NCBI RefSeq assembly: GCF_923079645.1
Contig: NZ_CAKLPY010000002.1
Span: forward strand, 372,001 to 436,000
Direction of reading: 5' to 3'
Length of the DNA: 64,000 nt
Source: Emticicia aquatica
GTDB taxonomy: Bacteria; Bacteroidota; Bacteroidia; Cytophagales; Spirosomataceae
This document shows, piece after piece, positions 34,932-42,086 of this stretch. The notes beneath the pieces were generated by a model. That model ran no database searches and was not told the DNA's origin. It saw only the letters and a program-made list of their open reading frames with translations. A program made the translations under genes and the position numbers. Position 1 is the stretch's first letter; every line of letters starts with the position of its first letter.

Positions 34932-35489
34932 CTATTTTTTTAACCAATCTTGTAATTTATATTTTCTTTTGTCTGGGTATATGACATAATACGTAAAATT
35001 TTGACCTGATTCGTAATCGTACTTGTTTTCGGATTCGAGGTGCGGATAAATTTCAAAATATTCATTATTTGTCCAAGTTTGATAATCTTCTTTAAAAGGT
35101 AAAATCATCATGTTGTCAATATACTTTGCCCCATCACCTATGCCTAATTCCCAATTAACCCAACTTGATTTTATTGCAGTATTTGAAGCAAGAAGGATAA
35201 ACTTTCTATTTGATTTAATTTTAGATTTTATGACTTCGGCAGTCTTTCCATTTGTATTCGAAGGCATTTCATTATCAAGCCAATCAACATAAATATCTAT
35301 ACCAACTGTGTTTAATATTTTAATAATTGGTTTAATTCTATCTTTATCTAAATGACTATGTGATAAAAATGCTGTAACTATACCTTGTTGTCTTGCTTCG
35401 GTTATTAAACTTCTTTTTTGCGAAAAACTTTGTACGTCTGAAAATGTCACTTTGATTCTGTCTAAAAAAGCACTTGAAATAATTTCCAT
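34932..35489 (-). CDS. TIR-domain protein (operon gene 1)
   Basis: 185 residues. After about 35 N-terminal residues comes a TIR domain: IVTAFLSHSHLDKDRIKPII (box 1), VGIDIYVDWLDNEMP (the DD-loop region), then FILLASNTAIKSSWVNWELG with Glu114 in WVNWEL at the NAD-cleaving position. The C-terminal 50 residues (FEIYPHLESE to YPDKRKYKLQDWL) are an extra segment outside the core fold. It is the first gene of a four-gene leftward operon. Likely an NAD-processing signalling or toxic enzyme; the trigger is unknown. Confidence 0.85.
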   Translation of the reverse strand: MEIISSAFLDRIKVTFSDVQSFSQKRSLITEARQQGIVTAFLSHSHLDKDRIKPIIKILNTVGIDIYVDWLDNEMPSNTNGKTAEVIKSKIKSNRKFILLASNTAIKSSWVNWELGIGDGAKYIDNMMILPFKEDYQTWTNNEYFEIYPHLESENKYDYESGQNFTYYVIYPDKRKYKLQDWLKK

Positions 35490-35575
35490 AATTGTTATAT
35501 TTAAAATTTAAAAATAAACTTGATTAGCTTGTACTGGCAGGAAATTTGATTCAGATACAGAGCAGAAAAGGCTTA

Positions 35576-35607
35576 TTTGCAGTTTTACAAATAGTTAGCT
35601 ACTTTTG
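35576..35607 (+). promoter_or_regulatory. Bacteroidota-type promoter upstream of candidate sRNA
   Basis: TTTG at 35576-35579 and a perfect TAnnTTTG box (TACTTTTG, 35600-35607) are separated by 20 bases, which fits the -33/-7 pattern of the Bacteroidota primary sigma factor. It points right, away from the TIR operon, into a region with no protein gene but with a terminator. Confidence 0.55.
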
Positions 35608-35613
35608 CAAAGT

Positions 35614-35735
35614 GTTTCTAAAACACAAAATCTTACACGAACGGGTGAATAACTCCCGCTTCAAGTACAAAACCGCTTAATACTCTTGAAAATGCTCTGC
35701 AAAGTTTGGCGACGGCGAGAGCATTTTCTTTTTTT
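35614..35735 (+). ncRNA. Candidate small RNA of about 120 nt between the TIR operon and the PIN/ImmA pair
   Basis: Downstream of the promoter lie three potential hairpins: GTGTTT-cta-AAACAC (from 35612), GAACGGG...CCCGcTTC (35639-35662, one bulge), and an 11-bp perfect terminator stem GAAAATGCTCT/AGAGCATTTTC (35688-35698 with 35718-35728) followed by T7. No start codon opens a usable frame. I do not recognise it as tmRNA, 6S, SRP or RNase P RNA. The start is estimated from the -7 box. Confidence 0.5.
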
Positions 35736-35922
35736 ATTCGGCTTATTGAATTTATATGTTAAATATTCAGTTTCTATTTCAAATAGGATATTATTTTAAA
35801 TTTTAAGCAATTCTGAATTAAGAATTTTGTTGTTCAATAAAAATACCAAATATTATTTTACTTGTTTTTAGTGCCATATTGGCAGAAAAGAATGACTTGT
35901 TACCAGTATTATCTGCCAATTT

Positions 35923-36468
35923 TTAACTCGTTGTCCACTTCTCAATCAACTTCTCACATTCGCCCATTGGTAGCCAAAGGTTGATATTCATTAAGTTTCT
36001 TAGTAGTTCTATGGCACTTTGGGCTTCTATTAGTTGGTTTTCAAGCAATTGTTCAAATACCCATAAGATTCCGTGTACTTCAAATCCTTGTCTTTGTGCT
36101 TCTTTTCTAAGTCGGTTATCGCCTGTCAAAATCATGCAATCCTTCAACTCTTTTGCATAGAAATAAACCGATAAATCTTCTCTTGATAGTTTACGTGAAT
36201 TGACAGATATTTTATCTAAACCATCAATTTCGTCTCTCGTTAAGTATCTTACTTTTAGATGATTAGCTTCTATAAAGTTGGTGAGTTTCTTTTTTTGTTC
36301 GGCCTCTAATTCGTTCAAAATCAATTGAGTAGTGTGAAATTCTAAGGGTAACTGAAAGAAAGTTTCTATCAATTCTACTTCACAAAGGTCAATAAACAAA
36401 TTGGCGTCATTTACAGCAATTTTCAAAAGTGCCTTGGTTTCAGACACGTGTTGTGTGTCTGAAATCAT
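35923..36468 (-). CDS. PIN-domain protein, probable toxin of a toxin-antitoxin-like pair
   Basis: 181 residues with PIN-fold landmarks: KIAVNDANLFIDLCEVELIE with the first acidic residue, a central Glu/Lys-rich helix, then LSREDLSVYFYAKELKDCMILTGDNRLRKEAQRQG holding the second and third acidic positions. It resembles DUF3368-like PIN proteins, which are Mg-dependent RNases. Its ATG overlaps the stop of the XRE-ImmA gene by four bases, so the two are translated together. The order regulator then toxin is the pattern of type II systems; toxicity is inferred. Confidence 0.82.
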   Translation of the reverse strand: MISDTQHVSETKALLKIAVNDANLFIDLCEVELIETFFQLPLEFHTTQLILNELEAEQKKKLTNFIEANHLKVRYLTRDEIDGLDKISVNSRKLSREDLSVYFYAKELKDCMILTGDNRLRKEAQRQGFEVHGILWVFEQLLENQLIEAQSAIELLRNLMNINLWLPMGECEKLIEKWTTS

Positions 36469-37529
36469 ATTTTATCGGTGTTGAGTCCTGCTAAAGTTCT
36501 TCGAAAATTGGTTAATGTTTGATTATTCAAAGAAGCCGCTTTACTCAACGAAATCACCTCTTCAACAGCGGCTCGATAGATTAATTGTGAAAAACGCATA
36601 GCTTTCTCAACACCTGCATACTTGCCTGGCTCGTTGGTTCGGTAGCCTGCTTTATTCATCCAAATAATGAAACCTTTGTAAGTTGAATCAGCAATGATGT
36701 CGAGGTTGCGTAACCTCATCAAGATTGCCTGAATCGAAATACCATAATAGCATTTTTGTTGGATTAACTCCGCAAATGAAACTTTCTTCCTTTTGGAAGA
36801 AAAAACCTCAATTACACTAGGTTTCGGAAATAAAAAAGCCCCCGAAAAAGCATGACAATATTTTTCTACATCTAATCCTTCTTCAAACTTAAGTAGGATA
36901 TGAGCCAATTCGTGTATGGCAGTAAAACGCTTTCTGAACGCATCATCATTGGCATTTATCACAACTACCAATGCTGCATTGGCTTCGGCACTAAAACCTT
37001 GAAAACCATCAGTTGCGTCAACTTCTAAAACTTTGATTCCTTTTTCTTCTAACACTTCTATCACGCTCGGAATCGGTTTTAAACCTAAATTCCAAGTTGC
37101 TCTTACTCGTTCAGCGGCTATTTCAATATCTTCTAAGTTCTTTACGATAAAACCTTCAATCGGATTCGTAAATGATAAGTGAGCGTTGGTTAACTCTTCC
37201 AGTTCAAAATATCTGTCTAATCTATCTTTGGCAGTTTCCTGAATTGCTATTTCTTCCGATTTCGATAGTTTTACTTTCTTACGATATTCTAACTTTTCGA
37301 ACGTAATAGCTGAATTTCTATAAAAAAAATCTAAACGCACATTGAGTGCATTAGCTAAATCTAAAAGTGTATCGGCTTCTGGTTTTGATTTTCCTTGTTC
37401 AAATTGATGTATTGCTTGTCTGCTTACACGATTTTGTATTTTATCAGAAAGCTCCTGTAATGATAAACCCGACATTCGCCGAGCAGTAAAGAGTCTTTCA
37501 GATAAATCTATGTTTACGGATGAGTTCAT
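36465..37529 (-). CDS. XRE-family regulator fused to an ImmA/IrrE metallopeptidase domain, probable antitoxin
   Basis: 354 residues. The N-terminal HTH (about 10-70: LFTARRMSGLSLQELSDKI, SRQAIHQFEQGKSKPEADTL) is an XRE DNA-binding domain. From about 140 comes the ImmA/IrrE domain (COG2856) with the zinc-binding HELAH at 206-210 (FTAIHELAHILL) and FSGAFLFPKPSV, typical of this family. Proteins of this class act as regulators that can be inactivated, or that cleave a partner, on stress. It precedes and overlaps the PIN gene, and an inverted repeat lies just upstream, probably its own operator. Confidence 0.9.
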   Translation of the reverse strand: MNSSVNIDLSERLFTARRMSGLSLQELSDKIQNRVSRQAIHQFEQGKSKPEADTLLDLANALNVRLDFFYRNSAITFEKLEYRKKVKLSKSEEIAIQETAKDRLDRYFELEELTNAHLSFTNPIEGFIVKNLEDIEIAAERVRATWNLGLKPIPSVIEVLEEKGIKVLEVDATDGFQGFSAEANAALVVVINANDDAFRKRFTAIHELAHILLKFEEGLDVEKYCHAFSGAFLFPKPSVIEVFSSKRKKVSFAELIQQKCYYGISIQAILMRLRNLDIIADSTYKGFIIWMNKAGYRTNEPGKYAGVEKAMRFSQLIYRAAVEEVISLSKAASLNNQTLTNFRRTLAGLNTDKI

Positions 37530-37544
37530 TTATAATTTTTGTTT

Positions 37545-37583
37545 ACTTGACAAATTAAGTAAAAATATTTTATTTTGTCAAGT
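37545..37583. promoter_or_regulatory. Inverted-repeat operator upstream of the XRE-ImmA/PIN operon
   Basis: ACTTGACAAA (37545-37554) and TTTGTCAAGT (37574-37583) form a perfect 10-bp inverted repeat with a 19-base AT-rich spacer, 16 bases before the start codon. The place and symmetry suit autoregulation by a dimeric XRE protein; each half may also supply a -33-like TTG. Confidence 0.65.
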
Positions 37584-37773
37584 GAATTATTGGTTAATTA
37601 TTTAGTGAATGACAAGAGAGTGAAAGAAATAATGGAATTAGAAGGTGTTGCCATAATATATTTAATATGAATTTTGCCAAACCTCCCCCAATACTATGCT
37701 TAAATAGCATCAAGAAATAAAAGTTTTCAAATAGATTTTGATAAATTGCCCTCAAAATCTATTTAACCTACCA

Positions 37774-39516
37774 ATGAAAAAATACTTTCTTTTAGCTTAT
37801 GCAATGCTTGCTTTGGTTTCGGCTTTGCAGGCTCAACAAAAAACCTATTGCAACCCCATCAATGTTGATTATGGCTATACGCCCATTCCCAATTTTAGCG
37901 AATGGGGGCGTCACCGAGCTACGGCCGACCCTGTTGTGGTCAATTACAAGGGTGAATATTATATGTTTAGCACCAATCAGTGGGGGTATTGGCATAGTCC
38001 CGATATGCTCAACTGGACTTTCCATGCTCGTAAGTTTCTTCGTCCACACAACAAAGTCTATGACGAACTTTGTGCCCCAGCCGTAGGCATTGTCGGCGAT
38101 ACGATGATAGTTTTTGGCTCGACTTATACCAGTGAATTTACTATCTGGATGAGTACCAACCCAAAAGCTAACGAATGGACTGCTTTGGTAGATAATTTCG
38201 AGATTGGTGGCTGGGATCCCGCTTTTTTTACGGATGATGATGGCAAATTTTATATGTACAACGGAAGCAGCAACCGTTATCCGCTTTATGGCATTGAGTT
38301 AGACCGTAAAACTATGAAACCCAAAGGTACTCGCAAAGAAATGTACTTACTGGAATCGTGGCGATATGGCTGGCAACGCTTTGGCGAGTACATGGACGAT
38401 TCTTTTCTCGATGGTTTCATAGAAGGTGCAACCGTCAACAAAAACAACGGGAAATATTACCTACAATACGGAGCTCCAGGCACCGAAATGAGTGGCTACG
38501 CCGATGGTGTTTTGGTAGGAAAAACGCCATTGGGGCCTTGGGAAGCTCAGCCCGACCCGCTAAGTATGAAACTTGGCGGTTTTGCTCGTGGAGCAGGTCA
38601 TGGAGCATCTTTTCAGGATAATCAAAAAAACTGGTGGCACGTTTCCACGATTCAACTTTCGAGCAAAAATAATTTTGAACGACGCATCGGTATTTGGCCT
38701 GCGGGTTTCGACAAGGACGATGTAATGTGGTGTAATACGGTTTTTGGCGATTATCCGCATTATATTCCATCAGCAGGACTGGACATCAAAAAGACTTTTA
38801 CGGGTTGGATGTTGCTCAATTACAATAAACCTGTTGAGGTTTCTTCAACGCTGGGAGGATATTTGCCCAATAATGCCGTTGACGAAAGCATGAAAACCTA
38901 CTGGTCGGCCGAAACAGGCAAAGCGGGCGAGTGGATTAAAACTGATTTGGGAAATTTGTCAACCGTCAATGCGATTCAGATAAATTATGCCGACCAAGAC
39001 GCCGATTCTTCGTTTTTGGGAAAACAAGTGAATATCAAGCATCAATACAAACTTTGGTCGAGCCTTGACGGTAAGAAATGGACAATTTTGGTCGATAAAT
39101 CAAATAATCAAACTGATGTGCCGCACGAATATGTAGAGCTTTCACAGCCGATTCAGACTCGCTACATCAAACTTGAAAATGTGGCTATGCCAACGGGTAA
39201 ATTTGCTATCAGTGGTCTGCGAGTTTTTGGCAATGGCAATGGCTTAAAACCCGATGCCGTAAAAGATTTTATGGTGCTAAGAACCGAAAAAGATAAACGC
39301 AGTGCATGGATTCGCTGGCGACCAGAAAATAAAGCGTATGCCTATAATATTTATTACGGAACAGCCCCTGACAAACTCTATAACTGCATCATGGTGCATA
39401 ATGCCAACGAATACTGGTTTAGAGGCATGGACAAACTAAGTACGTATTATTACACCATCGAGGCCATCAACGAAAATGGTGTTTCGGAGAAAACGAAAGT
39501 GTTGGAGGTGAAGTAA
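37774..39516 (+). CDS. Secreted family-43-type glycoside hydrolase with F5/8-type C and fibronectin-like domains
   Basis: 580 residues from the ATG at 37774 with a signal peptide (MKKYFLLAYAMLALVSALQAQ). The catalytic region is a five-bladed propeller of GH43 type: HRATADPVVVNYKGEYYMFS with the DPxV nucleophile-side Asp, WDPAFFTDDDGKFYMYNG, and FIEGATVNKNNGKYYLQYG holding a candidate acid Glu. Residues about 345-480 resemble an F5/8 type C (discoidin) sugar-binding domain (STLGGYLPNNAVDESMKTYW, ISGLRVFGNG), and the last 80 a fibronectin-III-like fold (SAWIRWRPENKAYAYNIYYG). The enzyme likely attacks arabino- or galacto-configured glycans in the periplasm or outside the cell. Confidence 0.87.
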   Translation: MKKYFLLAYAMLALVSALQAQQKTYCNPINVDYGYTPIPNFSEWGRHRATADPVVVNYKGEYYMFSTNQWGYWHSPDMLNWTFHARKFLRPHNKVYDELCAPAVGIVGDTMIVFGSTYTSEFTIWMSTNPKANEWTALVDNFEIGGWDPAFFTDDDGKFYMYNGSSNRYPLYGIELDRKTMKPKGTRKEMYLLESWRYGWQRFGEYMDDSFLDGFIEGATVNKNNGKYYLQYGAPGTEMSGYADGVLVGKTPLGPWEAQPDPLSMKLGGFARGAGHGASFQDNQKNWWHVSTIQLSSKNNFERRIGIWPAGFDKDDVMWCNTVFGDYPHYIPSAGLDIKKTFTGWMLLNYNKPVEVSSTLGGYLPNNAVDESMKTYWSAETGKAGEWIKTDLGNLSTVNAIQINYADQDADSSFLGKQVNIKHQYKLWSSLDGKKWTILVDKSNNQTDVPHEYVELSQPIQTRYIKLENVAMPTGKFAISGLRVFGNGNGLKPDAVKDFMVLRTEKDKRSAWIRWRPENKAYAYNIYYGTAPDKLYNCIMVHNANEYWFRGMDKLSTYYYTIEAINENGVSEKTKVLEVK

Positions 39517-39683
39517 GAAGGTTTAGATAGGTCTTTATATTTACTTTGGAGGATTGTGAGGGAATTAAGATTAGGTAAATATCCATATTGAATGAAAAAA
39601 AATGAAGGGAATATAAATATCAATCAATAAAATGTAAATTTACATTACTGATACTTGTATAAATCTAAAATTCATTTGTAATC

Positions 39684-41267
39684 ATGAAAAAGTTTATTCA
39701 AACCTCGATAGTATCTTCTTTTATTTTACTGACTTCAGAAATTATATTTGCCCAACAAGCTTCTGAGCTTGACCCTAAATTTACTAAATTACCTCGTTAT
39801 GCAGACCTTTCGGCTATTACAGCCGCTATCACAACACCCACACAAGGGATGATGGTTTATAATATTGCTACTGCCTCTAATTGGTATTATAATGGCTCAA
39901 CTTGGACAAATGTTAGTTTTGCATTGCCTTATTCTCAATCACAAACTTTAAATTCTGGCGATTTATTTAGTATCACAAACACTTCTCCAACTGTATCAAC
40001 TATGGCTACTTCCATCAGAGGAGAGTTTAATGGGGCGGTATCAAATCTTATAGGAAAAGGCATCGGTGTATATGGTAGAGGAATCAAAACATCAGGCTTA
40101 GGAGCAGCATACGGAGTTTATGGAGAGACGGTTTCTGATGTTGGGGTGGCAGGTGTAACAAATACTTTTTTTGCAACTGGAACAGGAGTGCTGGGTTATT
40201 CTGATTCGGGGTATGGTGTAAATGGGAACTCAAATGCTGGTATTGGAGGCTATTTTAGCTCAACATCAGGTTATGCACTAATTACTGCAAATGGCAATGT
40301 AGGTATCGGAGTAGCTGCTCCCACAGCAAAATTAGATATTCAGGGGTCGATAAAAATTGCAAATGGCTCACAAGGAGCAAACAAAGTTTTGGTTTCTGAC
40401 GCTAATGGTTTAGCAACGTGGCAAACCATTTCATCGCCGTCTATTGCAGCTCCTTTAAGTTTTAGTGTTGCCAATAGCTCTCCAACATTTTCAGCTATCA
40501 ATACAGGAAACGGGCGAGCTGGGTATTTTTCAATCAATAATGCTTCAAACTCGGCAAGTGCTCTTTATGTGGAAAGTAATAGTAATGGTTATGGAGCATT
40601 GAATGTTAGGTCAACAGGCGGCAGAGCAGTTGTTGTCGAAGCAACCAATAGTATTCCTTTAACGGCGTCCACGGCATCAAATTCGGAGGTAGCACAATTT
40701 GTAAATGAAGGTGCTGGCCGAGGACTTTGGATTTATACAACAAATTCATTGAATACTTCTGATATGCTTATTTCAGAAGCGAGAGGTGGTACTGGTGTAT
40801 GGGGGATTTCTTCATCGGGTACTGGCGTAAATGGTGTTTCTACAACAGGTGCGGGTGGTGTATTTTCTTCAACGTCAGGTAATGCCCTCATCACTCAAAG
40901 TGGTAATGTAGGCATTGGTACAGGTGCACCCACAGCAAAACTACATGTCAATGGCTTTACTAAATTGGGTTTAAATGCTCCTGCTATTAAAACCGTAGAA
41001 TTGACAGAAACAACAAGCCCCAGTAATTCAGGCTATTCGGCAGGTGTGGCACACAACTTAGATGCTACTAAAATCATAGCTGTAAATGTTACTGTATTTA
41101 CCGATGGTCTATACATTCCGCCTGCTTACGATGATAACCTTCAACTCAAATATAATTATTATTACAACGCCAGTACGATAACAATTAAAAACCAAGCATC
41201 AAGTTGTGCATCTGGCACTCATATTTGTAATAAAACAGCTAAGATTTTCATTACTTATAAAGAGTAG
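39684..41267 (+). CDS. Secreted tail-fibre-like repeat protein, function unknown
   Basis: 527 residues with a signal peptide (ending near SEIIFAQ). The mature part is Gly/Ser/Thr/Asn-rich with beta-strand repeats. Two copies of a long unit end in GGYFSSTSGYALITANGN and GGVFSSTSGNALITQSGN, each followed by VGIGxGAPTAKLxV. This pattern is common in Bacteroidota surface proteins related to phage tail-spike stalks. The last 100 residues form a different domain with two Cys near the end (SSCASGTHIC). No type IX sorting signal is obvious. Adhesion is a guess. Confidence 0.7.
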   Translation: MKKFIQTSIVSSFILLTSEIIFAQQASELDPKFTKLPRYADLSAITAAITTPTQGMMVYNIATASNWYYNGSTWTNVSFALPYSQSQTLNSGDLFSITNTSPTVSTMATSIRGEFNGAVSNLIGKGIGVYGRGIKTSGLGAAYGVYGETVSDVGVAGVTNTFFATGTGVLGYSDSGYGVNGNSNAGIGGYFSSTSGYALITANGNVGIGVAAPTAKLDIQGSIKIANGSQGANKVLVSDANGLATWQTISSPSIAAPLSFSVANSSPTFSAINTGNGRAGYFSINNASNSASALYVESNSNGYGALNVRSTGGRAVVVEATNSIPLTASTASNSEVAQFVNEGAGRGLWIYTTNSLNTSDMLISEARGGTGVWGISSSGTGVNGVSTTGAGGVFSSTSGNALITQSGNVGIGTGAPTAKLHVNGFTKLGLNAPAIKTVELTETTSPSNSGYSAGVAHNLDATKIIAVNVTVFTDGLYIPPAYDDNLQLKYNYYYNASTITIKNQASSCASGTHICNKTAKIFITYKE

Positions 41268-41335
41268 ATGCCATAAGATTTGCAAACAGAATGTTTTTAT
41301 CAATTTGATTTTTAAACCACTTATAACACTGAATT

Positions 41336-41755
41336 ATGAAATCTAAACTTATTCTTTCACTCTTGTTATTAAGCACATTTTTTACAGCATTTAGTCAAGA
41401 AAAAACATCTCAAAATACTAAAACCACCATTGTAGAAAAAGGATTAATCAAGGTATCTGTCATGTATCCTTATGCCGAGGGTAAGACATTTGATATGGCG
41501 TATTATGAAACAAAACACATGCCGATGGTAGCTGGTTATTTGGGCGAGAATTTAGTAAAATATACCATCGAAAAAGGTCTTGCCAGTGGTATTCCTAATA
41601 CACCTTTGCCGTTTATGGCGATTGGTACTTTCTATGTAAAAAGCCTAAGCGATTATCAGGCTGCCATCGCACCCAACCGAGATGCTATCAGAAAAGATTT
41701 TGCCAATTATACCAACATAACTCCTACTATTTTAGTGAGTGAGGTTGTTAAATAA
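41336..41755 (+). CDS. Secreted EthD-like dimeric alpha-beta barrel protein
   Basis: 139 residues with a signal peptide (MKSKLILSLLLLSTFFTAFS). The mature part is an EthD-type domain: IKVSVMYPYAEGKTFDMAYYETKHMPMV, where the Tyr-x3-His-Met-Pro pattern is family-typical, and FYVKSLSDYQAAIAPNRDAIRKDF. EthD proteins are ferredoxin-like dimers; EthD itself is needed for ether-fuel degradation by an unknown role. An exported form is less usual. It follows the repeat protein on the same strand after 68 bases. Confidence 0.82.
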   Translation: MKSKLILSLLLLSTFFTAFSQEKTSQNTKTTIVEKGLIKVSVMYPYAEGKTFDMAYYETKHMPMVAGYLGENLVKYTIEKGLASGIPNTPLPFMAIGTFYVKSLSDYQAAIAPNRDAIRKDFANYTNITPTILVSEVVK

Positions 41756-41773
41756 GCTTAAAAAACTTTATAG

Positions 41774-41829
41774 TTTCCGTTTCGTCAGAGCTTTCCAAAG
41801 AATAGGAATAGACTCTGAAGGAACGGAAA
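41774..41829 (+). terminator. Interrupted stem-loop after the EthD-like gene
   Basis: TTTCCGTT...TCAGAG (41774-41790) pairs with CTCTGA...AACGGAAA (41813-41829) with a three-base internal loop on each side. It is followed by the weak T tract TCTTATTTT. It may be a terminator or an mRNA end structure. Confidence 0.5.
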
Positions 41830-41841
41830 TCTTATTTTAAG

Positions 41842-41853
41842 GCAAACGTTTGC
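41842..41853. promoter_or_regulatory. LacI/GalR-type operator palindrome upstream of the DUF4965 gene
   Basis: GCAAACGTTTGC is a perfect 12-bp palindrome with a central CG, the form of LacI-family operators. It lies 234 bases before the start of the DUF4965 gene, just before a TATTTTTG box (41863-41870) that fits TAnnTTTG. The rest of the 331-base gap (41756-42086) holds no gene. Confidence 0.45.
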
Positions 41854-42086
41854 AGTTTTTTGTATTTTTGCTTCTTATAGTGGTATAAAATACTTATAAT
41901 TAGTTGGTTAGCTTATTTTTATATTTGTTTGAGTTGTGAAAAATAAACTCATTTAGCTATCATTTCCCCGACCCACAAGTTTTTCTTAGTTGATATGACG
42001 CTCGTCACGCTTAATTTTATAGATGGGTTCTATTTTGAACAAAAATCAGAGCCGTCTATTTATTCAACCTACAATATTTTCAATTC

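Noticed and set aside
32796-35489. Operon considered as canonical Thoeris
   Set aside because: No ThsA-type SIR2, macro or SLOG effector is present in or near the operon, and three TIR genes instead of one or two exceed the standard design.
39684-41267. Tail-fibre-like protein taken as a prophage gene
   Set aside because: It has a signal peptide and no phage structural neighbours; such repeats are also common in Bacteroidota surface proteins.
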